A DNA stretch of 64,000 nt from NCBI GenBank assembly GCA_965246795.1, contig CBDFFN010000012.1, positions 1 through 64,000 on the forward strand, read 5' to 3'. Under the pieces are notes generated by a model. It had not been told where the DNA came from. It did no database searches and saw only the letters and a program-made list of their open reading frames with translations. Origin of the DNA: JAJXWB01 sp965246795. Lineage in GTDB: Bacteria > Pseudomonadota > Alphaproteobacteria > Rhizobiales > Beijerinckiaceae. The translations under genes were made by a program, and so were the position numbers. Shown here one piece after another: positions 9,301 to 16,587 of this stretch. Each line of letters begins with the position of its first letter. The stretch's first letter is position 1.

Positions 9301-12077
9301 AAAGTGGCGCGTGCGCTGCCGTCCGCGACGATCGTGCCGCCGTCGATTAGTTTTGACGGCCGCGCGACGATGCCGAGGCGGCCGGCAGATTCTCTCGCCT
9401 CGACGCGCACGCGATAGATCCCGCCGCGCAAAAACGTCTGGATGAGCGCGTTGTGACCGGGTCCATTGTCTTCCGCCTCATCGAGTTTCGGGAGAAAGCG
9501 CGTCGCGATGGCGGCCGATGTCTGCAGCCGTCCGAGGGTCTCGACGCGGTAGAGCCCACCTTCGGCAACGTCGAGCGCGAAACTCTTCCGCTCGTCTTTC
9601 GCGAGATCGAAGAAGAAGGGTGTGCCTGCTACGATTTTCGCACCCTCGCCTTCGCGCGGGAGTGCGGGGATCGGCTCGTTCGCGACAGCCGCAGTCCACG
9701 CGACGACAAGCGTTCGCGCGGCGTCGGTCGCCGGGATCGTCAGTGTCGTGCTGCGGACGCTGCGTTCGATGGCATCTGGCGTGCGCGTGAAGGCAACCGC
9801 ACGGCCGCTGAGATCGGTGACGGCGATCGTGCCGCCGGGCGGCGTGCGAACGGGAAGCGTCAGCGATCTGTCGGCGGCGACCGCGGTTGTTGGAAGCACG
9901 GGCGCAGGCTTTGGCTGTAGCGGCGCAACTGCGGCCGGTTTGGACGCAACCTGCGGCTTCGCCTGCGCGCTTCCGGGTACGGGTGCGCCGTTTGGCCCAA
10001 GCCGTGTGGTCGTCACCGGCTTCGGCGTGATCGGCGTACCCGGCGCATCGGTGCGCGGTCGCGGCGTGGGTTGCGGAATTAAAGGTGGCGCAACTTGCGA
10101 CGCAGGCGGAGTCGTCACCGGCGTTTCCGTGGCGGCGACCTTCACTGCTTGAGGGATGACCAGCGCACCCGCTGCGAGATTGGCGGGCAGGGCACGCAGC
10201 CTTGGCGCGGTCAGAAGCTTCGGCGCGCTGTTGACGAAAATCTGGTGGCTCGTGCCGCGCTCGTTGTTGAGCAGACCGAAGTCGATCGTGTCGCGATGCG
10301 GTGCGGCTGGCGTCGGTTCGACAGCGAGATCGGGTTGGCCGAACGTCAGGTCGAGTACCCCGACCGCGCCGCCGACAGGATCGAGCTTAAGCGTGTAGAA
10401 GCCCGCCTCGACATCCCATTGCCGTGGCCTCTTGCCGTCGGCGCGCGGCGCATTCGTGCCGAGCAGCGGTTCGAGCGTCACGCGCACGCCGGGTCCCGCG
10501 ACCCGCGCGGCGACGGGGCCGCTGCCGGCAACTTCAACCAGCAACGTCGTCGGGCCGCGCAGGTTAAATTTGCGTCGCCATGCCTGTCCCGGTGCGACGC
10601 GCAGCGCTGTCGATGACACGACCTGGCCTTTCGCACCGCGATCGAAGCGTGCGAGCAACGCAGTGGCCGGCACCTCGTCGCCGCCGTCGCCAGCGAGATC
10701 GACCGATGCGACATGCGGCCCGAACGTGTCCGTGCGCGCCGAACTCGAAGACGCCATCGCGCGCAACGACACGCGCTGACCGGCACGCCCTGATATTTCG
10801 GCAATCGTGCCCTCGCCCGACGCAAAATTCGTCGTGACAACCGGCTCGCGGCTCGCCTTTTGCAGCGCCGCATCGCCGACGATCTTTCCGTCGCGCCGCA
10901 AAGTCAGCCGAAGCGGAGAAATCTCGGGCGTTTCGATCCGCGTGACATTGGCGGAGCCAGGCAGCGCAAAGCGCATCGTCCCGGACGGCCCGATTACCGC
11001 CGTGGCGCTGCCGCCGGGCAGGAATTTCGCTGCACCAGAACTCGCGTGAAATGGCTGTGCTGTGTCGTCGTCGCTCCATGCGAGAGACTCTCCGCCATAG
11101 GCGGTGACGAGATAGAGGCCGCTCTCGACGGGGCCTTCGAGCCGCAGGCGTGTCAGCGAATGACCGGCGGCAGGCTCGACGCTTGATGCATCCGGCATCA
11201 GTTCGGAGAGCTCGGTGCCGTTGCGCCACGCACGCAGATCGCGAAGGCTGCGGCCTGCCGCGTCGAACGACAATCGTTTGTTCGCGCCGACGAAAATCCA
11301 GAACGACGCTTGTTGCCCGTCGGCGAGCGTGCCGCTCCTCTCGCCGCCGCGCAGAAGCGCATTGTCGGCCGGACCGATGGGTGCGAACGGCGTCACGGAA
11401 AGAGTCGCATCGCCTGCAGTCACCTTCGCACCAAAGGTGCGCAGCTTGTAGTCACCCTTGTCGAGCAGGACGTCGAGCCGCCCGTCTTTCGTGCCCGCAT
11501 CGCCAGCGGTCTCGCCTGGACCCGCGATCATGTCGACGAGTTGCAGCGCGACGCCGGTGCGGCTCGCCGCGCGGATGGTGAAGCGTCCCGGCTGTGCGAC
11601 GTTTAACAGCGTGCTGTTTTCGCCGGACGCCGGCACGCTCGTTTTTGCCAGAGATGCGACGCCGGCAGGCGGGCCGGGCGGCAGCGGCTCGACTGCGCGC
11701 GGCACAGCGGGAGCAACAAGCGCCGCACTTCGGGTGCGATAGGCGCGAGCAAGGCATTCGCCGACGACGGCGCCGGCTTGCGACGCGCAGGCGTTGCGCT
11801 CACCGAGCCAAGCGCGTTGCTCGCTCCGCAGCCGCACGGCGGAATCGGCATCGAGACCGGACACAGCACTCGCAAAGGCGCGTGCAAGCGCTTCATCTGC
11901 GGCACGCAATTCAGTTGAGGCGCAAATCGCGGTCTCGACCGGCGACGAGGCCCTCGCGCAATCGAAGGATTGCGCCAGGGATGGCGCGGCAAGGCATGCA
12001 AAAAAGAGCGCGCTTGAGAAGCCGACCGTCAGCGTCCCTTGGCGCTTGAGCGCATCCACGTCTGTGATCCCCCGCAC
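6348..12077 (-). CDS. Giant exported protein with N-terminal LprI-like (DUF1311) domain
   Basis: A 1909-residue protein starting MRGITDVDALKRQGTLTVGF, with a hydrophobic export signal ending at about residue 36 (SLAQ). Residues about 38-130 match the LprI/DUF1311 pattern: FDCARASSPVETAIC, then LRSEQRAWLGERNACA and CLARAYRTRSAAL, with paired cysteines. The rest is a long run of beta-rich, Gly/Ala/Asp-rich modules resembling pre-peptidase or Ig-like repeats, with a Pro/Thr linker near residues 650-720 and an acidic stretch near 1200-1250. LprI-domain proteins have been linked to lysozyme inhibition. It is first in an operon with the macroglobulin gene, whose start overlaps its stop by 4 bases. 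I infer a joint periplasmic or surface defence role. No catalytic motif was recognised. Confidence 0.8.
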   Translation of the reverse strand: MRGITDVDALKRQGTLTVGFSSALFFACLAAPSLAQSFDCARASSPVETAICASTELRAADEALARAFASAVSGLDADSAVRLRSEQRAWLGERNACASQAGAVVGECLARAYRTRSAALVAPAVPRAVEPLPPGPPAGVASLAKTSVPASGENSTLLNVAQPGRFTIRAASRTGVALQLVDMIAGPGETAGDAGTKDGRLDVLLDKGDYKLRTFGAKVTAGDATLSVTPFAPIGPADNALLRGGERSGTLADGQQASFWIFVGANKRLSFDAAGRSLRDLRAWRNGTELSELMPDASSVEPAAGHSLTRLRLEGPVESGLYLVTAYGGESLAWSDDDTAQPFHASSGAAKFLPGGSATAVIGPSGTMRFALPGSANVTRIETPEISPLRLTLRRDGKIVGDAALQKASREPVVTTNFASGEGTIAEISGRAGQRVSLRAMASSSSARTDTFGPHVASVDLAGDGGDEVPATALLARFDRGAKGQVVSSTALRVAPGQAWRRKFNLRGPTTLLVEVAGSGPVAARVAGPGVRVTLEPLLGTNAPRADGKRPRQWDVEAGFYTLKLDPVGGAVGVLDLTFGQPDLAVEPTPAAPHRDTIDFGLLNNERGTSHQIFVNSAPKLLTAPRLRALPANLAAGALVIPQAVKVAATETPVTTPPASQVAPPLIPQPTPRPRTDAPGTPITPKPVTTTRLGPNGAPVPGSAQAKPQVASKPAAVAPLQPKPAPVLPTTAVAADRSLTLPVRTPPGGTIAVTDLSGRAVAFTRTPDAIERSVRSTTLTIPATDAARTLVVAWTAAVANEPIPALPREGEGAKIVAGTPFFFDLAKDERKSFALDVAEGGLYRVETLGRLQTSAAIATRFLPKLDEAEDNGPGHNALIQTFLRGGIYRVRVEARESAGRLGIVARPSKLIDGGTIVADGSARATLSDGAGASFALDIAETGDYRLDLYGLDRDWTARLEDSEGWPLAAPGEMMTQRRRFEKGRYRLVVMPPDVEAQIVVRLRRAIEDKPLEGHGPHALPFEKTVKAQWREPAKDAPRVPDRYEFTLAGAAKVTLETSDGMSGDLLRIGDDKPVARIAKDKAFEGELAVGRYAVEMRATGRDDRLDYTLELSSEEIQPGSPRFVDLPATIPFVVEQDRVVGLTTFGDTQLSAVLRNETGEAIERLSGRADDWNIALSRRLPAGRYSLDLTALETPKRSADDASESSDNAESKDGDAPKDRASDDAPDGDDASIAMGDGDADDRTKVEVRLALPASVAPRDLTLSGTTTAGGADVSRYAIASPDAGSLLLIAAQADAEIVLSLERRGKVVGFSRGRAPVIAVPIDAATRDGWEVAIWPVDGGNTSATLGARAVSTTASNGASVALALAGSDGPLGNWRVGRLATPGQAIVTLPARTAGLLAGSMVGRTLASLETGPVAPQADAVWFVAPARSNAAVSAEPMKADARSIALTLAAGEVATLPAGPADRLRVWRADATDGQPGFLSERGAVAQGTAFALTGDAPTRLGNAGGDGDLAVRATAIDVTRAAAIDAGAAKTLVVPPMTAQPLHLASGNKRISLQLAPGVAAALSGGDATLAMWNGDTATAREATGAWTEALLVNTSDVAAPAGLDLVPTSAQSTLAAGGVTKRYYGAAGAVTLSVDAQAGDRLNVAGSAATFVTSDGRVLRGTSIALPSPGSLTLDHPAGLVVAGLSRGDVTPWSAPKPIAPALPASVKLEGASMALALRADTPMLVRVRTTAPVVFALRQAGAGDPEAKPLGADVRRYVAAGDAELRVFSPHDGSLTGTLDVSAEPITPVGDGIGEAQVLAPGASALFAFEVSRAGMVGVGLRAEPDRVLARLLDVNGVALGEGVAQMRKLEKGRYLLEARAPADGTAVTVRPAIVGLKPRPSGPPADVAAKYFELVGMTKVQR

Positions 12078-12252
12078 CTGCTTCCCACCCCATCCCTATG
12101 GCGCGGCTTCGTCCCGCGGAACAGGCGGGCCGTGCCGACGTTCCGGCGCACATAAGACATATCTGACCAATCAATATCTCACTCAGGCGGGCACTCTTAC
12201 TTCGCTGTGTTTCCGCCGGTTGTCGTCGCAGACCCGGACACAGCAGCGGCAG

Positions 12253-12855
12253 TCAGGCCTCATCGTCCGATGCAAGTGCGGCTTCGACCAGATCGAGCCG
12301 ATAATCCGTTGTCCGTTCCTGCCGAATGACCTGAAGCCCCGGGCTCTTCGACAGAAAGAGCGTCACCGCGTCGTCACCGCTCAGAGGATAATCCGTCTTG
12401 CGAATCCAGTGGACGAGAAGCACATGGCCACCGGGTACCAACGAAGCTTCAACACGTGCCGCAAGCGCTTCGACGGCAGGGCGCGTCAGATAATAAACGA
12501 CTTCGGAAAGCAGGATGAGATCGAAAACGCCCTCCGGCCAATTCTTCGGCGCGCTAGCTTGCTCGAAGCGCACGTTGGACCTCTCGGCACAAAAGGTCCG
12601 CGCCTGTTCGAGGGCGCGTTCGACAGGTTCGGTCGCGATGAGTTCATCACATCGCGTCGCAAGCTTTTGCGTCAGTACCCCGATCGAACACCCGACTTCC
12701 AACGCACGTGCGTAGCGCTCGCGTGGCAGCGCCGCGAGCGTGGCGGCATATTTGTGCTTCTCGTAGTCGCTCGTCGCAAACTTCCAAGGATCGCCGTCGC
12801 CATCTGCGTAAAGCGCATCGAAGTAAGCCGTATCCATCGATGCGCGGCGCATCAC
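12253..12855 (-). CDS. NodS-like SAM-dependent methyltransferase
   Basis: A 200-residue class I methyltransferase: DPWKFATSDYEKHKYAATL at about residues 23-40 and the SAM-binding glycine loop ALEVGCSIGVLT at 51-62, followed by the acidic strand ATEP and the post-motif LILLSEVVYYLT. This layout is that of the NodS family, whose rhizobial namesake N-methylates a de-N-acetylated glucosamine end. The start overlaps the stop of the upstream PIG-L gene by 4 bases (ATGA), so the two are translationally coupled; a later Met at residue 7 is also possible. With a deacetylase upstream, N-methylation of a freed amino group is a reasonable inference, but no nod genes are visible. Confidence 0.8.
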   Translation of the reverse strand: MMRRASMDTAYFDALYADGDGDPWKFATSDYEKHKYAATLAALPRERYARALEVGCSIGVLTQKLATRCDELIATEPVERALEQARTFCAERSNVRFEQASAPKNWPEGVFDLILLSEVVYYLTRPAVEALAARVEASLVPGGHVLLVHWIRKTDYPLSGDDAVTLFLSKSPGLQVIRQERTTDYRLDLVEAALASDDEA

Positions 12856-13592
12856 GCCTCCAGGAAGATTTCGAACGGCCGCTCGAAATGCGCGATCATG
12901 TCGGGCGAGAGCTGAAAGCCGTCGGGATCGTCGTCGATCAGGGTTGTGATCTGCGAGCGATGCGCGGCTATCGCGGCGCGTTTGCGGTCGAGAAACGAAG
13001 TGGCATTGAAACGGAGACCGCGCGGCGACGCGTCGATTGTCACATCGGCGGGCAGGGTGTGACCCCAGACTGGATATTCAAAGAGACGTAGCGACTTTCG
13101 GCACGCGACGACGGCGCGTGCGAGGGCTGCGCAAGCTTCGTGATCGCAATGCGGATCGCGGTGCCATGTGACTAGCAAGGTGCTCGCCGCGATGTGCTTC
13201 GCGACGGCTGCAATCATATCGATTGCAGCTTCTGCCACAGCGCCCGACGATGGCACCGCGCTGTCGGGCAGGGCGAGAAATATCGGTTCGGCCGGTAATC
13301 CAAGTGCGGCGCAGGCGGTGCGCGTTTCGCATTCGCGTAAATCGCGCAAGACAGCTTGCGGAAAGCGCCGCGAGTTCGTGTGCGACGCTGCGCCATCGCT
13401 GACGACGACGACGCGCGCGGAGCGCCCCTCCTCGACGCAGGCTGCAAGTAAGCCGCCGCAGCCGAGGCTTTCGTCATCGGGATGCGGCGCTACTACAACG
13501 ACGCCACCATCGCCGATGATATCGGAAAGCGACCCAAAGGGGAGCGCGTCGGCCTGAGCAAAGAAATCTGCGACGTTCAACGCCACGACCAT
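12852..13592 (-). CDS. PIG-L family N-acetyl-sugar deacetylase
   Basis: A 246-residue protein with the PIG-L/LmbE hallmark APHPDDESLGCGG at residues 35-47, where His37, Asp39 and Asp40 would bind zinc and act as base, and a second metal-site motif HRDPHCDHE at 144-152. Family members hydrolyse N-acetylglucosaminyl conjugates (as in GPI, mycothiol and bacillithiol pathways). No signal peptide is evident, so action is cytoplasmic. The start overlaps the end of the upstream acyl-CoA dehydrogenase gene by 16 bases and the end overlaps the NodS-like gene, forming a three-gene unit. The true substrate is unknown. Confidence 0.85.
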   Translation of the reverse strand: MVVALNVADFFAQADALPFGSLSDIIGDGGVVVVAPHPDDESLGCGGLLAACVEEGRSARVVVVSDGAASHTNSRRFPQAVLRDLRECETRTACAALGLPAEPIFLALPDSAVPSSGAVAEAAIDMIAAVAKHIAASTLLVTWHRDPHCDHEACAALARAVVACRKSLRLFEYPVWGHTLPADVTIDASPRGLRFNATSFLDRKRAAIAAHRSQITTLIDDDPDGFQLSPDMIAHFERPFEIFLEA

Positions 13593-14758
13593 GTGTCCAG
13601 CACGGGCGTGTCCGATGCCAACACGAAACCCGCCGCGTCACCGATCGCCTTGTCCGGGTTGGGCTGGCGAAGATAGGTCGCAAGATCGCGCGAGAGCTTT
13701 TCTAAGGGATGCTTACGCGAAAAGCCCGCGAGCCCGACCGAGCGCTGTGCCAGTTCGAGTACGTCCAGACCCGCACGTTCGACGGCGCTTCGCGCGAGGT
13801 TCACATGCGCGACACGAGCGTCGGGAGTGATGCTTTCGTCGTCGGCGAGACGCGCAGCTTCCAGCACCCATTGCCGTGCCGATTGCACGGTAAGCGCCGC
13901 TTGTCCCATGCGTGCTCGTTGATGCGGATCGTCGGTGCGGCCAGTCGCACGCAAATGGTCGCGTGCCGCGTCGAACACCGCGGCAATGCCGCCGGTCTGC
14001 ACCGCAGCGAAGCGCCATGCGCCAGCCGAGAAAAGCGGCTGCCGAAGGAATTCGTCGCTGTCGCCGATGATGTCGTTGTCGCCGATCGGCAGACCCGTAA
14101 AGTCGACCGCGCCTGATGCCGATGCGCGCATGCCGTGCGGCGTCCAACTGGAGAGGTCGGCGCGACCGCGATCCTGGACGGCTGGGATGACCATGAGAAG
14201 CCGACCCTCATCGTCTCGCGCGGTGATCAGCGGATGGACGATGTGCCCGGCGCCCGATGCAAAAACTTTTCGGCCTTGCAAGCACCGTTTCGGTCCTTCG
14301 CCCGTGACCCTCAGGCCATCCGCCGCTTCCGTGTTCCAGACGGCGAACAAATTGCCTTTTCGGACGAGATCTGAGATCTGCGCGCACTGCTCCGGGCGCC
14401 CGTATTCCGTCACGAGCCTCAGCGCATTGACATGCCCCTCATACAGACGACCGAGCGGCAAGCTGCCGCCGCCGATCGTCATCAGCACGCGCGCCAGATC
14501 GTTCATCGACGCGGGCTTGAGCCCAAGTGCTTCACCGCCGTTCTCAAGCGGCAAAGGCGCCGCTAGCAGGCCTGCGTCGGCGAGTGCCCGCACATCGTCC
14601 GAAGGAAACGAGTTATCTTCATCGAGGTCTACCGCGCGGCGGCGTGCATCCGTTGCGGCGACTGCGGCGCGGGCGGCGACATCCTCGCGGACCCGATCGG
14701 CCCCCACCAGCGGCACCGACGTACCGACAAGTTGGGAAGATGCAAAAATTTGGTTCAT
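13577..14758 (-). CDS. Acyl-CoA dehydrogenase family protein
   Basis: About 393 residues from ATG 14758 (MNQIFASS). The N-terminal helical domain contains DDVRALADAGLLAAPLP and GGEALGLKP, the middle beta domain KVFASGAGHIVHPLI, and the C-terminal helices RMGQAALTVQSARQWVLEAA and RSVGLAGF, the order of the flavin-dependent acyl-CoA dehydrogenase fold. A clear catalytic Glu could not be placed, so it may be a divergent oxidase or dehydrogenase acting on a carrier-bound substrate. It is the first gene of a tightly overlapping operon with PIG-L and NodS-like genes, which argues for a biosynthetic rather than beta-oxidation role. The gene diverges from the acyl-CoA synthetase at 14878. Confidence 0.8.
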   Translation of the reverse strand: MNQIFASSQLVGTSVPLVGADRVREDVAARAAVAATDARRRAVDLDEDNSFPSDDVRALADAGLLAAPLPLENGGEALGLKPASMNDLARVLMTIGGGSLPLGRLYEGHVNALRLVTEYGRPEQCAQISDLVRKGNLFAVWNTEAADGLRVTGEGPKRCLQGRKVFASGAGHIVHPLITARDDEGRLLMVIPAVQDRGRADLSSWTPHGMRASASGAVDFTGLPIGDNDIIGDSDEFLRQPLFSAGAWRFAAVQTGGIAAVFDAARDHLRATGRTDDPHQRARMGQAALTVQSARQWVLEAARLADDESITPDARVAHVNLARSAVERAGLDVLELAQRSVGLAGFSRKHPLEKLSRDLATYLRQPNPDKAIGDAAGFVLASDTPVLDTWSWR

Positions 14759-14877
14759 CGGCACTCGCGCGCCCACCTTGGGCACGGCCTCAATGCCGCA
14801 GCGACGGTCAAGTTCATTCCGGCCGCGCGCACCTGATAGGATACCGCCGCCGCGGCGCCCCCAGAGAAGGAAGAACG

Positions 14878-16518
14878 GTGACCAACAAAGCCTACAGCAC
14901 CGGCCTCGACCGCAATGCCGCCAATCACGTTTCGCTGTCTCCGCTGACGTTTATCGCGCGCACAGCGGCGGTCTTTCCCGACGCGACGGCACTCGTCCAC
15001 GGCGATCTCAGACAGAACTGGCGCGACACCTATGCGCGCTGCCGGCGGCTTGCCTCGGCGCTGGCGCAGCACGGCATCGGCAAGGACGACACCGTTGCCA
15101 CGATGCTGCCGAACGTGCCGCCGATGTTCGAGGCGCATTTCGGTGTGCCGATGGCGGGCGCCGTTCTCAACACACTCAACACGCGGCTCGATGCGGAGGC
15201 CATCGCCTTCATGCTCGATCATGGCGAGGCGAAGGCGATCATCGTCGATCCGGAATTCTCGTCCGTGATCGCGAAGGCGCTGCCGCTCTGCAAGATCGCA
15301 AAGCCGCTCGTCGTCGACGCGCCGGATGCGATGTTTGGCAGCGGCAAAGCGATCGGCACTACGAATTACGAAGATTTCCTCGCAGAAGGCGACGAGGACT
15401 TCTCGTGGTCGCTGCCGCCTGACGAGTGGGATGCGATTTCACTCAACTACACATCGGGCACAACCGGCAATCCGAAGGGTGTCGTCACGCATCACCGCGG
15501 CGCCTATCTCAACGCCGTCGCCAATCTCGTCAGTTGGCCGATGCCGCAGCACTCCGTCTATCTCTGGACACTGCCGATGTTCCACTGCAACGGCTGGTGT
15601 TTCCCATGGACGATGGCCGCCAATGCCGGCGCAAGCGTGTGTTTGCGCCGCGTCGAGGCCGCTCCGATCTTCGAGGCCATCGCGACACATGGCGTCACGC
15701 ATTTCTGCGGTGCGCCGATCGTCATGGGCATGCTGGTCAACGCGCCGGACAGCGACCGAAAGCCCTTTGCGCAGAAAGTTCAGGCGATGGTGGCGGGCGC
15801 CGCCCCGCCGGCCGCTATCATCGAAGGTATGGAGACGCTCGGCATAGCCGTCACGCATGTCTACGGCCTGACCGAAACTTACGGCCCCGCCTCGATCTGC
15901 GCGAAACACGAGGATTGGGCGAGCCTGCCGATCGCGGAGCAGGCGAAACTGAACGGTCGGCAAGGCGTGCCGAATCTGATGCAGGAGGCGGTGGCCGTCT
16001 TCGATACCGAGACGATGCAGCCCGTGCCGCACGACGGCGAAACGATGGGCGAGATATTTTTTCGCGGCAATGTCGTGATGAAAGGTTACCTGAAGAATGC
16101 GAAGGCCACCGAAGAAGCGTTTACCGGCGGCTGGTTTCACACTGGCGATCTCGCGGTCGTCGACCCCGACGGTTACGTGAAGATCAAGGACCGCTCCAAA
16201 GACATCATCATCTCTGGCGGCGAGAATATTTCTTCGATCGAGGTGGAGGATGCGCTGTTCCGTCATCCCGCTGTCATCGGCGCTGCGGTCGTCGCGACAC
16301 CCGATCCGAAATGGGGCGAGGTGCCGTGCGCCTTTGTCGAACTACGCGACGGCGCGCGTCCGAGCGCGGAAGAGCTGATCGACCATTGCCGCCAGCATTT
16401 GGCGCGGTTCAAAGTGCCGAAGCAATTCGTGTTCGGGCCGTTGCCGAAGACTTCGACGGGCAAGATCCAAAAATTTCTGCTGCGGGAGAAAGCAAAGTCG
16501 GCCGCAGCGATCGAGTAG
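14878..16518 (+). CDS. AMP-dependent acyl-CoA synthetase (fatty-acid CoA ligase)
   Basis: A 546-residue ANL-superfamily enzyme starting at GTG 14878 with a good ribosome site (AGAAGGAAG) upstream. The P-loop-like A3 motif YTSGTTGNPKG is at about residues 190-200, the A5 motif YGLTETYGP near 327, the hinge motif DRSKDIIISGGENISS near 438 and the C-terminal A10 lysine in KTSTGKIQKFLLR. It activates a carboxylic acid to an acyl-AMP and then acyl-CoA. The sequence resembles the FadD3/acyl-CoA synthetase group acting on short, medium or aromatic acids; the exact substrate is open. It lies upstream of phaC with about 70 bases between, possibly supplying acyl-CoAs. Confidence 0.88.
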   Translation: MTNKAYSTGLDRNAANHVSLSPLTFIARTAAVFPDATALVHGDLRQNWRDTYARCRRLASALAQHGIGKDDTVATMLPNVPPMFEAHFGVPMAGAVLNTLNTRLDAEAIAFMLDHGEAKAIIVDPEFSSVIAKALPLCKIAKPLVVDAPDAMFGSGKAIGTTNYEDFLAEGDEDFSWSLPPDEWDAISLNYTSGTTGNPKGVVTHHRGAYLNAVANLVSWPMPQHSVYLWTLPMFHCNGWCFPWTMAANAGASVCLRRVEAAPIFEAIATHGVTHFCGAPIVMGMLVNAPDSDRKPFAQKVQAMVAGAAPPAAIIEGMETLGIAVTHVYGLTETYGPASICAKHEDWASLPIAEQAKLNGRQGVPNLMQEAVAVFDTETMQPVPHDGETMGEIFFRGNVVMKGYLKNAKATEEAFTGGWFHTGDLAVVDPDGYVKIKDRSKDIIISGGENISSIEVEDALFRHPAVIGAAVVATPDPKWGEVPCAFVELRDGARPSAEELIDHCRQHLARFKVPKQFVFGPLPKTSTGKIQKFLLREKAKSAAAIE

Positions 16519-16587
16519 TATTGCCTTGCCGCGCCCCTCCCGACCCTCATATCCTGAAGGCAAGATAAGAACGGTCCGGGGAGGACG

